Source: Paramesorhizobium sp049065735 (GTDB taxonomy: Bacteria > Pseudomonadota > Alphaproteobacteria > Rhizobiales > Rhizobiaceae). From it: DNA of 64,000 bases. The stretch spans positions 62,001-126,000 of the forward strand of contig NZ_JBAKHD010000002.1 of the NCBI RefSeq assembly GCF_049065735.1, read 5' to 3'. The translations under genes were made by a program, and so were the position numbers. Each line of letters starts with the position of its first letter. The first letter of the stretch is position 1. Positions 1-7,717 of this stretch are shown here, one piece after another. The notes below the pieces were generated by a model. The model did no database searches and was not told where the DNA came from. It saw nothing but the letters and a program-made list of their open reading frames with translations.

Positions 1-1005
1 CGCATCGTGGAAAGCTATCTGGGCGACGGCGAGCCGGTCGGTTCACGCAATCTCTCCCGTCTTCTGCCGCTGGCGCTGTCGCCGGCGACGATCCGCAATG
101 TGATGAGCGATCTGGAGCAATTAGGCCTCATCTACGCGCCGCATGTCTCGGCGGGGCGCCTGCCGACGCAGTTGGGTTTACGCTTCTTCGTCGATGCGTT
201 TCTCGAGGTGGGGGACCTGCCGCCGGACGAGCGCAAATCGATCGAGACGCAGGTGCGCGCCGCCGGCAGCGGCAACTCAGTGGAAAAAGTGCTGACCGAG
301 GCGAGCCAGATCCTCTCCGGCCTGTCGCGCGGCGCGGGGCTGGTGCTCGCCACCAAAGCGGAAGGCGCGCTCAAGCATATCGAATTCGTGCGGCTGGAGC
401 CGACGCAGGCGCTCGCCGTGCTCGTCACCCAAAGCGGCGACGTGGAAAACCGTATCATCTCGCTGCCCCCGGGCGTGACGGCCTCGCAACTGGCCGAGGC
501 ATCCAACTTCCTCAACGCGCATATCCAGGGCCGCACGCTCTCCGAAGCGCGCAGCGAGCTGGCGCGGCTCAAGGAGGAGACGAAGCAGGAGCTCGACACG
601 CTGTCACAGCATCTGGTCGAGCAGGGCCTCGCGATCTGGAGCGGCGGCGGCAATGACCAGCCGACGCGGCTCATCGTACGCGGGCGCGCCAATCTTCTTG
701 AAAACATCCATGCGCAGGAGGATGTCGAGCGGCTGCGGCACCTCTTCGACGATCTTGAAACCAAGGAAGGCATGATCCAGCTCCTCGAACTGGCCGAGGC
801 AGGATCAGGCGTGCGCATCTTCATCGGCTCGGAGAACAAGCTCTTCTCGCTGTCCGGCTCATCGCTCATCGTCGCGCCCTATCGCGACGCGGAGCAGCGG
901 GTGGTGGGCGCTCTCGGCGTCATCGGCCCGACGCGGCTCAACTATGCCCGCATCGTGCCGATGGTGGATTACACGGCGCAGCTCGTTTCGCGGCTGTTGC
1001 GCTAG
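1..1005 (+). CDS. hrcA: Heat-inducible transcription repressor HrcA (5' end outside window)
   Basis: HrcA is the repressor that binds CIRCE operators ahead of groESL and dnaK-type heat shock genes; GroEL keeps it active. The reading frame is open to base 1, so roughly the first 20 residues are missing. The visible part starts inside the winged-helix domain (VGSRNLSRLLPLALSPATIR, then the conserved SAGRLPTQLGLRFFVD stretch). It continues through the GAF-like dimerisation domain to a typical C-terminus ending in a LNYARIVPMVDY-like motif. grpE follows 95 bp downstream on the same strand, the usual hrcA-grpE order. No CIRCE element is visible in the gap between them. Identification is secure. 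Confidence 0.95.
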   Translation, partial: RIVESYLGDGEPVGSRNLSRLLPLALSPATIRNVMSDLEQLGLIYAPHVSAGRLPTQLGLRFFVDAFLEVGDLPPDERKSIETQVRAAGSGNSVEKVLTEASQILSGLSRGAGLVLATKAEGALKHIEFVRLEPTQALAVLVTQSGDVENRIISLPPGVTASQLAEASNFLNAHIQGRTLSEARSELARLKEETKQELDTLSQHLVEQGLAIWSGGGNDQPTRLIVRGRANLLENIHAQEDVERLRHLFDDLETKEGMIQLLELAEAGSGVRIFIGSENKLFSLSGSSLIVAPYRDAEQRVVGALGVIGPTRLNYARIVPMVDYTAQLVSRLLR

Positions 1006-1035
1006 CTCACGAGATGATGCATTTCTTCACAAGCA

Positions 1036-1064
1036 CTTGATTTTCAAAATATGAAGCTCGATAT
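1036..1064 (+). promoter_or_regulatory. RpoH (sigma-32)-like promoter before grpE
   Basis: CTTGAT (1036-1041) is followed by a 17-bp spacer and CGATAT (1059-1064), with grpE starting 37 bp further on. The -35 and spacing match alphaproteobacterial heat-shock promoters and are shared with the hsp20 promoter at 8732-8760. This is a pattern match by eye; transcription start is not known. Confidence 0.5.
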
Positions 1065-1100
1065 CCGGGCGACGACGATTTTTCAGAACGGAAGAAGAGA

Positions 1101-1805
1101 ATGGCTGAAGAGAAGCATAAGGACGAGGCTGCCGATCTGCATCAGCGCGACATCAACAATCCCCGGGATCGCGATGCGCTGAAGCGCGCGGCCGACGATT
1201 TCCTGAAATCCAGGAAGGCCGAGGCGAAAGCCGAAGCGGCGGAGGATGAAGCGGAAGCAGAGGCCGACCCGGTTGCGGAGCTTCAGGCTGAGAACAGCGA
1301 ATTGAAGGACCAGCTCCTGCGGCTTGCCGCCGACATGGAGAATTTGCGCAAGCGCACCGCCCGCGATGTGCAGGACGCCAGGACTTACGCCGTCACCAAT
1401 TTCGCGCGCGACATGCTCGCTGTGTCGGACAATCTGGCCCGCGCGCTGGAGGCTATTCCGGCAGAAGCGCTGGAGGCGGGCGATACGGGCCTTAAGGCGC
1501 TCGCCGAAGGCGTGGAGATGACGGAACGCGCCATGCTTTCCACGCTGGAGCGCCATGGCGTGAAGAAGATCGAGCCCGAGGGCCAGAAATTCGACCCGCA
1601 TTTCCACCAGGCGATGTTCGAAATCCCCAATGCCGAGGTGCCGAACAACACGGTGCTGCAGGTGGTACAGGCAGGGTATGTCATCGGCGACCGCGTGCTG
1701 CGGCCGGCGCTCGTAGGCGTCTCGCGCGGCGGTCCGAAGCAGGCGGCGACCGAGGCGCCAGCGGAGCCGGGACCGGTCGATCCGCAGGCGGAAAAGGACG
1801 CTTAA
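1101..1805 (+). CDS. grpE: Nucleotide exchange factor GrpE
   Basis: GrpE releases ADP from DnaK in the DnaK-DnaJ-GrpE chaperone cycle. The 234-residue product has a charged, low-complexity N-terminus rich in Ala/Glu/Lys. A coiled-coil helix follows (AELQAENSELKDQLLRLAAD, then MENLRKRTARDV). The C-terminal beta domain carries the conserved FDPHFHQAMFE and VLQVVQAGYVIGDRVLRPALV motifs. The ATG is preceded by GGAAGAAGAG. The acidic C-terminal tail is slightly long but within the family range. It sits 95 bp after hrcA, behind a possible RpoH promoter. Confidence 0.97.
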   Translation: MAEEKHKDEAADLHQRDINNPRDRDALKRAADDFLKSRKAEAKAEAAEDEAEAEADPVAELQAENSELKDQLLRLAADMENLRKRTARDVQDARTYAVTNFARDMLAVSDNLARALEAIPAEALEAGDTGLKALAEGVEMTERAMLSTLERHGVKKIEPEGQKFDPHFHQAMFEIPNAEVPNNTVLQVVQAGYVIGDRVLRPALVGVSRGGPKQAATEAPAEPGPVDPQAEKDA

Positions 1806-1815
1806 GGGGCGATAC

Positions 1816-1968
1816 GCGCCCTCCCTCCCCCTTGCGGGGAGGGTTGGCCTGAAGGGCCGGGTGGGGGTGGTGATGTTTACGCCACTCTCTCCAGCAAAAG
1901 TGCAAACGTCACCACCCCCATCCGTCTGCTCCGCAGACACCTTCCCCGCCAGGGGGAAGGAGGGCGCC
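1816..1968. repeat. Family A nested palindromic repeat, copy 1
   Basis: About 150 bp lying between the convergent stop codons of grpE and the adenosine kinase-like gene. The outer arms are CCCTCCCTCCCCCTTGCGGG versus GGGGGAAGGAGGGCGCC-type sequence. An inner inverted repeat contains GGTGGGGGTGGTGA and CGTCACCACCCCCA. The same structure recurs at 33095-33249 and 38505-38656. No ORF is encoded; it resembles a BIME/MITE-like hairpin element. Confidence 0.8.
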
Positions 1969-1977
1969 TTACGCAGC

Positions 1978-2991
1978 CTACCCCTCCACCGTCACTCCCT
2001 TTATCAGGCCCCTCTGCTCTGCCACATCTCGCAGGCTCGATTGCGGGCGGGGGCCCATTTGCTGTATAATGATGCCGGCTGCCAGCGAGCCCAGATGGGC
2101 GCAATTTTCCAGCGAATAGCCGTTTGTGTAGCCATAAAGAAAACCGGAGGCGTAGAGATCGCCCGCACCGGTGGTATCCACGAGTTCACGCAGTTCAATG
2201 GCGGGGACGGCGACGGTTTCATCGCCCGAGACGATGACGGAGCCCTTTTCCGAGCGCGTCACTGCGGCGAGCTTGCAATCCTGACGGATCGCTTCCAGAC
2301 CCGCCTCGAAGGATGCCGTCTGGTAAAGCGATTTCAGCTCCGCCTCGTTGGCGAAGACGATATCGACCGTGCCGGAGCGCATCAGTTCCAGAAACTCGTC
2401 GCGATAGCGGTCGACGCAGAAGGGGTCCGAAAGCGTCATCGCCACTTCGCGCCCATGCTCATGAGCGAGCTTGGCGGACAGCCGGATCGCCTCCTTGGCG
2501 CGCGGCGGGTCCCAGAGATAACCCTCGAAATAGGTGACCTTGGCTTCGGCTACCTTGGAGCTTTCGACGTCCTCCGGCCCGAGCTCGACGCAGGCGCCGA
2601 GATAGGTGTTCATCGAGCGCTCGCCATCGGCGGTCACGAAAATCATCGACCGGGCGGTGGGAACGCCGTCTTCCAGCGGACGAGTGTCGAACACAACGCC
2701 TTGCGCGCGGATGTCATGGGTAAAAATCCGGCCAAGATGATCCGCCGCGACCTTGCCGAAATAGGCGGCGCGTCCGCCGAGGCTGGCGACGCCGGCGGCG
2801 GTGTTGCCGGCGCTTCCGCCGGACATTTCCACCGCGGGGCCCATCCGCTCATAGAGCAATTCGGCACGCGGCGCGTCGATGAGGTTCATCGCGCCCTTGA
2901 TGATGGCGTTCTTCACTAGGAAGGCATCATCGGTGCGCGCGATAATATCGACAATCGCATTGCCGATGCACAGAACATCGAATTTGGACAT
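1978..2991 (-). CDS. PfkB-family carbohydrate kinase, adenosine kinase-like
   Basis: This 337-residue ribokinase-fold enzyme most probably phosphorylates adenosine to AMP. The N-terminal CIGNAIVDIIAR and the GGSAGNTAAGVASLGGRAAY segment are the PfkB signature-1 region with the substrate-binding Asn/Gly motif. DTTGAGDLYASGFLYG near residue 290 is PfkB signature 2, with the catalytic Asp and anion hole. The pattern NAIVDI plus MNLID near residue 36 is typical of the alphaproteobacterial adenosine kinase subgroup rather than fructokinase or ribokinase. It is convergent with grpE across a family A repeat. The substrate is inferred from family resemblance. Confidence 0.85.
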   Translation of the reverse strand: MSKFDVLCIGNAIVDIIARTDDAFLVKNAIIKGAMNLIDAPRAELLYERMGPAVEMSGGSAGNTAAGVASLGGRAAYFGKVAADHLGRIFTHDIRAQGVVFDTRPLEDGVPTARSMIFVTADGERSMNTYLGACVELGPEDVESSKVAEAKVTYFEGYLWDPPRAKEAIRLSAKLAHEHGREVAMTLSDPFCVDRYRDEFLELMRSGTVDIVFANEAELKSLYQTASFEAGLEAIRQDCKLAAVTRSEKGSVIVSGDETVAVPAIELRELVDTTGAGDLYASGFLYGYTNGYSLENCAHLGSLAAGIIIQQMGPRPQSSLRDVAEQRGLIKGVTVEG

Positions 2992-3133
2992 GGGAATCGA
3001 GCGGCCCCTCAGCGTTTGACGATAGCGGCAATCATGCCATGAAGTCCGTGATGTACCGCTTTGCGGCGCCCTTGGCTAGCCTCGAGCCTTTTCCTGGGCC
3101 TTCATCCACCCTATGTGTTGAACCGCGCAACCG

Positions 3134-3174
3134 GCATGATCTTGCCTGGAAGGCTGCGACTTTTCGGATCATGC
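3134..3174. repeat. Family D palindrome, copy 1
   Basis: An imperfect palindrome opening with GCATGATC and closing with GGATCATGC around an AAGGCTGCGACTTTT core. It ends 18 bp before the ATG of the EI24-domain gene. Related copies lie at 9385, 11237, 24141, 47703 and 62107. Confidence 0.75.
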
Positions 3175-3192
3175 TCGAGGAAGGGGAACGAT

Positions 3193-3906
3193 ATGATTTT
3201 CGATGCGGCCAGCGCCGCGGTGCGGCACCTCTTCACACCGCCATTCCGTTCGCTCCTGTGGAAATCGCTGGGAGCGACGCTCATCATCCTCGTGCTGCTG
3301 TGGATCGTTCTGCGCCAGCTCTTTGTCCATCTGGCGTGGCCTTATCTCGGCCAGATGCTGCCCGGATTGCCCGAGTGGGCGGGATGGCTCGGAACGGTCG
3401 GCGCGATCTTTGCCAGCCTCGGCCTCGCGCTCGGGCTGGCGCTGCTGATCGCGCCCATCACCGCCTTGATCGCCGGTCTGTTCCTCGACGACGCGGCTGA
3501 AACCATCGAGCGGACGGATTATCCCGCCGATCCGCCCGGACAGGCGCTGCCCTTGATACAGTCGCTGGTGCTTTCGCTGAAATTTCTCGGCGTCGTCATC
3601 GTCGGCAACATTTTCGCTCTGTTCCTGCTGCTGGTGCCGGGCGTCAATCTCATCGCCTTCTTCATCGTCAACGGCTATCTTCTGGGGCGGGAATATTTCG
3701 AATTCGCGGCGATGCGGTTCCGCACGCCTGACGAGGCGAAGGCGCTGCGCAGCAAATATTCCGTCACCGTGTTTCTGGCGGGATTGATCATCGCCGCCTT
3801 CCTCGCCATCCCCATCGTCAATCTTCTGACGCCGCTCTTCGCCGCCGCGATGATGGTACATCTCTATAAAATGGTTGCCGTGAAGGAGATCGGCGGGCGC
3901 GCTTGA
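3193..3906 (+). CDS. EI24/CysZ-like integral membrane protein
   Basis: The product is a 237-residue, strongly hydrophobic inner-membrane protein with about four to six membrane segments (LGATLIILVLLWIVL, ASLGLALGLALLIAP, FLGVVIVGNIFALFLLLVPG, VFLAGLIIAAFLAIPIV). The VNLIAFFIVNGYLLGREYFE stretch is characteristic of the EI24 (CysZ-like) family, which includes a sulfate uptake protein in enterobacteria. Whether this one moves sulfate is not shown. The ATG at 3193 is preferred over longer upstream options because GAGGAAGGGGAAC lies just before it. A family D palindrome sits immediately upstream. The next gene follows after 61 bp. Confidence 0.8.
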   Translation: MIFDAASAAVRHLFTPPFRSLLWKSLGATLIILVLLWIVLRQLFVHLAWPYLGQMLPGLPEWAGWLGTVGAIFASLGLALGLALLIAPITALIAGLFLDDAAETIERTDYPADPPGQALPLIQSLVLSLKFLGVVIVGNIFALFLLLVPGVNLIAFFIVNGYLLGREYFEFAAMRFRTPDEAKALRSKYSVTVFLAGLIIAAFLAIPIVNLLTPLFAAAMMVHLYKMVAVKEIGGRA

Positions 3907-3967
3907 ATTGTGCCGGCGGGCCTGCTTCTGCTACATGAATGCATATTCTCAACGCATCGGGGGAAAC

Positions 3968-4411
3968 ATGCTGACGGACCTGCTGCTTGCTATCCTGCAC
4001 CATTTGCTGATGTTCATGCTCGCGGCGGCGCTCGTCAGCGAGATCATGCTGATGCGCAGCGGGCTTTCCGGGCGCGACCTCAAGATTCTCGCCCATGTCG
4101 ACCGCATGTACGGCATGGTGGCCATCGCCATTCTCGCCGTCGGCATCTGCCGCGTGATCTTCGGGCTCAAGGGCTGGGAATATTACGTTGCCAACCATGC
4201 GTTCTGGGGCAAGATGATCGCCTTCGCGCTTGTCGGCCTCCTGTCGATCAAGCCGACAATGCGTATCCTGCGGTGGAGCCGCGCAGCCTCCGGCGGGACC
4301 TATGTCGTGCCTGACGCTGAACTTGCCGCCGCGCGCCCGTTCCTCAAGGCGCAGATCGTCCTCTTCGCGCTGATACCGATCTTCGCCGCGATCATGGCGC
4401 GCTATAGCTAG
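3968..4411 (+). CDS. DUF2214-family membrane protein
   Basis: A 147-residue hydrophobic protein of unknown function with four predicted membrane helices (LLLAILHHLLMFMLAAALV, MYGMVAIAILAVGICRVIFG, FWGKMIAFALVGLLSI, LKAQIVLFALIPIFAAIMA). The LTDLLLAILHHL start, GLKGWEYY motif and SIKPTMRILRW segment match the DUF2214 family as I know it. The ATG at 3968 follows CATCGGGGGAAAC, a good ribosome site, so the longer TTG-initiated frame is rejected. Its stop codon overlaps the stop of the convergent VOC gene. Confidence 0.8.
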   Translation: MLTDLLLAILHHLLMFMLAAALVSEIMLMRSGLSGRDLKILAHVDRMYGMVAIAILAVGICRVIFGLKGWEYYVANHAFWGKMIAFALVGLLSIKPTMRILRWSRAASGGTYVVPDAELAAARPFLKAQIVLFALIPIFAAIMARYS

Positions 4412-4833
4412 ACCGGCAACGCCGAAGCGTCGTAGAGGCTGGCGAATTCGGCGCTCGGCGGAATCGGCTTGATGATGTCGATGAGCACGCCGTTCGGGTC
4501 GGTCGTGATGAAATGACGCTGGCCGAAATCCTCGTCGCGCAGGTCGAGCCGGATCGGAAGGCCGGCCGCTTTCAGCCGTTCATAGACCGCATCCACATCC
4601 TCCACCTCGAAATTGAGCAGCAGGCCGGATATTTTGCCGCGGCTCGCGTACGGGATGGTCTCGTGCGCACCGTCGAGAATTGCCAGCGTCACATGCGCGT
4701 TTTCCTTCGATTGCAGATGGACATACCAGCCGGCGGAGAAGAGCGGCTCGAAGCCGAAATGCTCGACGTAAAAGGCCGCAGTTCCGGCAACGTCGCCGGT
4801 CATGATGACGGGATAATAGCTGGTCGCTTTCAT
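4408..4833 (-). CDS. VOC-family (glyoxalase/bleomycin-resistance-like) protein
   Basis: A 141-residue single vicinal-oxygen-chelate domain built of two beta-alpha-beta-beta-beta modules. YYPVIMTGDVAGTAAFYVEHFGFEP is the start of module one, NFEVEDVDAVYERLKAAGL the start of module two, and the C-terminal TTDPNGVLIDII closes the fold. Metal ligands typical of glyoxalase I are not clearly all present, so the activity (lyase, dioxygenase or drug sequestration) is open. The gene is divergent from a TetR-type regulator, with two palindromic operators in the shared 88-bp gap. It is probably the regulator's target. Confidence 0.85.
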   Translation of the reverse strand: MKATSYYPVIMTGDVAGTAAFYVEHFGFEPLFSAGWYVHLQSKENAHVTLAILDGAHETIPYASRGKISGLLLNFEVEDVDAVYERLKAAGLPIRLDLRDEDFGQRHFITTDPNGVLIDIIKPIPPSAEFASLYDASALPV

Positions 4834-4858
4834 GGCTTTCCCTCCTAGGGCTTCGAGG

Positions 4859-4902
4859 ATACAGTCAGTCTGTATGTTTTTGTAGATACATTCTGAATGT
4901 AT
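4859..4902. promoter_or_regulatory. Two tandem TetR-type operator palindromes
   Basis: ATACAGTCAGTCTGTAT (4859-4875) and ATACATTCTGAATGTAT (4886-4902) are two 17-bp inverted repeats sharing the half-site ATACA. Their centres are 27 bp apart. They fill the gap between the divergent VOC gene and the tetR-family gene, so one repressor could control both directions. Confidence 0.8.
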
Positions 4903-4921
4903 GTAAAGGGAGGATCAGACA

Positions 4922-5482
4922 ATGCCCCGCAGCAACCGCGAACGCACCGAGGCCACCCGCATAGCGCTTCTGGATGCGGCTAGGACGCTCTTCGTCGAGA
5001 AGGGATATGCTGAGACCGCGACGCCCGATATCGTCGCGGCGGCAAAGGTGACGCGAGGGGCGCTCTATCATCATTTCGAGGACAAGCGGGCGCTGTTCGT
5101 GGCGGTCATCGAGCGGGAGACTGCCGCCGTCGCTGCAGCTATCGAGGCGCGTTCCGCCGATGCGTCCTCTCCCCGCGCGGCTTTGCTCGATGGCGCATCC
5201 GCCTATTTCGACGCCATGGCCGTGCCGGGCAGGACCAGGCTTTTGCTGCGCGAAGCGCTCGCCTTGCTGTCGGACGACCCGGCGGAAGCGAGCCTCAAGA
5301 CGGGACTCGCGGAACTGCTGGCCGGGTCGAAACTCCTTCCCCTCCTCGACCCGCTGACGACGCTCATCTCCGCCGCCTTCGACCGGGCGGCGCTTGCAAT
5401 AGAGCATGGCGGTAGCCGCCAGGATTATGAAGCGGCGATTGCGGCTTTGCTCGACGGGCTAGCCGACGACGTTCGGAGGTAA
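4922..5482 (+). CDS. TetR/AcrR-family transcriptional regulator
   Basis: A 186-residue one-component repressor. The N-terminal helix-turn-helix is standard (ATRIALLDAARTLFVEKGYA, then VTRGALYHHFEDKRALFVAV). The C-terminal half is an alpha-helical ligand-binding domain of the TetR_C type containing AAALLDGASAYFDAM-like helices. The ATG follows GGGAGGATCAGAC. It is transcribed away from the VOC gene across two matching palindromes, which suggests autorepression plus control of that gene. Its 3' end overlaps the convergent nth gene by 24 bp. The inducer is unknown. Confidence 0.9.
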   Translation: MPRSNRERTEATRIALLDAARTLFVEKGYAETATPDIVAAAKVTRGALYHHFEDKRALFVAVIERETAAVAAAIEARSADASSPRAALLDGASAYFDAMAVPGRTRLLLREALALLSDDPAEASLKTGLAELLAGSKLLPLLDPLTTLISAAFDRAALAIEHGGSRQDYEAAIAALLDGLADDVRR

Positions 5483-6208
5483 TTCCACCAGCGGCGCGGG
5501 GATATCGGTGGTTTTCACCGCTGCCTTGCAGAGGTCGGCGATGATGCATTCTTCGCATTCGGGCTTGCGTGCCTTGCATACATAGCGGCCATGCAGGATC
5601 AGCCAATGGTGGGCGTGGAGGAAATATTCCTTCGGCACCACCCGCATGAGCTTGTCCTCGACCGCTTCAGGGGTTTTCCCCGGCGCAAGGCCGATGCGGT
5701 TGCCGATGCGGAAGATGTGGGTATCGACCGCCATGGCGGGCTGGCCGAAGGCGACGTTGAGGACCACATTGGCGGTCTTGCGCCCGACGCCCGGAAGCTT
5801 GACGAGATCGTCGCGATTATCAGGCACCTCGCCGCCATGATCACGAATCAGCGCTTCCGAGAGGGCGACGACATTCTTCGCCTTGTTGCGCCAGAGGCCG
5901 ATGGTCTTGATATATTCGCCGACCTTCGCCTCGCCGAGCGCCAGCATCTTCTGCGGCGTGTCGGCGATGGCGAAGAGCGGGCGCGTCGCCTTGTTGACGC
6001 CCACATCCGTCGCCTGCGCGGAGAGCACCACGGCGACGAGAAGGGTGAAGGGGTTCACATATTCCAGCTCGCCCTTCGGCTCAGGGCGCTGGACTGAAAA
6101 GCGGCGGAAAATCTCGTGAATTTCCGCCTTGGTATAGAGCGTTCCCGCCACGCGGGCCGGACGCCTTGCGACGGCCTTTTCCGCCGATTTGATTTTGGTG
6201 TTTTCCAT
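5459..6208 (-). CDS. nth: Endonuclease III (DNA glycosylase/AP lyase)
   Basis: Base-excision-repair enzyme that removes oxidised pyrimidines and cleaves the resulting abasic site. In the 249-residue protein the helix-hairpin-helix LPGVGRKTANVV carries the catalytic lysine, and AVDTHIFRIGNR carries the catalytic aspartate. The [4Fe-4S] cluster is bound by four cysteines in a C-x6-C-x2-C-x5-C pattern near the C-terminus. The ATG at 6208 (MENTKIKS) is chosen over an upstream in-frame start because the extra 24 residues are not conserved in character. A DUF2244 gene diverges 50 bp away. Confidence 0.96.
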   Translation of the reverse strand: MENTKIKSAEKAVARRPARVAGTLYTKAEIHEIFRRFSVQRPEPKGELEYVNPFTLLVAVVLSAQATDVGVNKATRPLFAIADTPQKMLALGEAKVGEYIKTIGLWRNKAKNVVALSEALIRDHGGEVPDNRDDLVKLPGVGRKTANVVLNVAFGQPAMAVDTHIFRIGNRIGLAPGKTPEAVEDKLMRVVPKEYFLHAHHWLILHGRYVCKARKPECEECIIADLCKAAVKTTDIPAPLVELPPNVVG

Positions 6209-6258
6209 GTCCCCTCTATACTCGTCCACCTCCCTGCGCGGCAAGGAAGCAGAGTGAA

Positions 6259-6759
6259 ATGAGCCACCCTGACGGTGCAAGTCCTGATGCGAACGACGCG
6301 CCTTTCTTCCGGGCGCTGCTGGTGCCGCACCGCTCGCTTGGGCGCACCGGCTTTCTGGTTCTGATGGCGGTGCTTCTTGCCGGATGGATATTCACCGGCA
6401 TTCTGTTTCTCTCCATCGGCGCGTGGCCGGTGTTCGGCTTTTTCGGCCTGGACGTGCTGCTCGTCTATCTCGCCTTCCGCTGGAATTATCGGGCGGGGCG
6501 GGCGCGGGAGGAGATATCGGTGTCGCGCACTGCGCTCGACATCCGGCAGGTGGCGCCATCGGGGCGAACGCGCGAGCATCGCTTCAACCCGTTCTGGGCG
6601 CGCTTCCGCGTCTCGCGGCATGTGGAAATCGGCATCACCGCCATGAATGTCGAAGGCGAAGGGCGGCGGGTCGCGATCGGCTCCTTCCTCAATCCCGATG
6701 ACCGCGAAAGCTTCGCCACGGCATTTGCGCAGGCGCTCGCGACCGCGAAGGGACGCTGA
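6259..6759 (+). CDS. DUF2244 domain-containing membrane protein
   Basis: A 166-residue protein of unknown function with two adjacent membrane helices at about residues 28-72 (TGFLVLMAVLLAGWIFTGIL, then VFGFFGLDVLLVYLAF). A soluble beta-rich C-terminal part includes the family-typical NPFWARFRV and VAIGSFLNPDDRESFATAF. The ATG at 6259 follows AGAGTGAA, a weak ribosome site. DUF2244 genes commonly neighbour nth in alphaproteobacteria, as here, but no role is established. Confidence 0.85.
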   Translation: MSHPDGASPDANDAPFFRALLVPHRSLGRTGFLVLMAVLLAGWIFTGILFLSIGAWPVFGFFGLDVLLVYLAFRWNYRAGRAREEISVSRTALDIRQVAPSGRTREHRFNPFWARFRVSRHVEIGITAMNVEGEGRRVAIGSFLNPDDRESFATAFAQALATAKGR

Positions 6760-6822
6760 TCTCTGGCCATTTGGCGCCGATAGCCTGTATATGGCTTCCA
6801 TCATCTCGCAGCAGGAATTTCC

Positions 6823-7707
6823 ATGATCACCGTTATCGGCTCCATCAATCTCGATCTCATCGCCCGGACTGCGCAATTGCCGAAGCCCGGTGAAACGGTG
6901 ACCGGCTCCGCTTTTCAGACCGCGCCGGGCGGCAAGGGGGCGAATCAAGCGCTGGCTGCCGCAAGGGCGGGCGGGCAGGTGCGCATGATCGGCGCAGTGG
7001 GCACTGACGCCTTCGCGTCGGAAGCGCTCGCGCTTCTTGAGGAAGGCGGCGTCGATCTTTCCCGCGTGCGCAAGACCGATGGCGAGACGGGCGTCGCGCT
7101 CATCACCGTCGAGGCGTCGGGCGAGAATGTGATCGTCGTGGTGCCGGGCGCGAACGGCACGATCTCGCAAGACGATGTGGATGGCGCGGGCCTTTCCGGC
7201 GGGCATTTGCTGCTCCAGCATGAAATCCCGCTGCCTCTCGTCAAGGCTGCGCTGGAAGCGGCACGGGCGAGCGGCACGGTTTCCATCCTCAATACCGCCC
7301 CTTGGCAGAACGAAGCGGCTGATTTGCTGCCGCTCGCCGATATCGTGATTGCCAATGAGACGGAATTCGACCTTGCTGCGGATCGGCTGAAGCTCGAGGG
7401 TACTGACCGCGAGGCCCGGATGGCGGGTTTCGCGGGCAGGACGGGGCGCACGGTCATCGTGACGCTCGGCGCGGAGGGGCTGCGCGTCGCCACGCCCGAC
7501 CGGCAATTCGCCGTCCCCGCCTATCCGGTTACGCCGATCGATACGGTGGGGGCGGGCGACACCTTCTGCGGCTATCTTTCCGCCGGACTGGACATGGGTC
7601 TGGAACTCGAAGCCGCCTGCTGCCGCGCGGCAATTGCGGCTTCCATTGCATGCCTCAAGCCTGGGGCGCAGCCGGCTATTCCGCTGGCGTGGGAGTTGCC
7701 GGGGTAA
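6823..7707 (+). CDS. rbsK: Ribokinase
   Basis: A PfkB-family kinase of 294 residues that phosphorylates D-ribose to ribose 5-phosphate in the cytosol. VIGSINLDLIAR and GGKGANQALAAARAGG are the ribokinase substrate-binding signatures. VTPIDTVGAGDTFCGYLSAG contains the catalytic Asp and anion hole. NTAPWQNEA matches the family's NPAPA-like loop. Immediately downstream and convergent (10 bp apart) is a nucleoside hydrolase that would release ribose, which fits a nucleoside-ribose salvage role. Confidence 0.92.
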   Translation: MITVIGSINLDLIARTAQLPKPGETVTGSAFQTAPGGKGANQALAAARAGGQVRMIGAVGTDAFASEALALLEEGGVDLSRVRKTDGETGVALITVEASGENVIVVVPGANGTISQDDVDGAGLSGGHLLLQHEIPLPLVKAALEAARASGTVSILNTAPWQNEAADLLPLADIVIANETEFDLAADRLKLEGTDREARMAGFAGRTGRTVIVTLGAEGLRVATPDRQFAVPAYPVTPIDTVGAGDTFCGYLSAGLDMGLELEAACCRAAIAASIACLKPGAQPAIPLAWELPG

Positions 7708-7717
7708 GCGCCAACCG

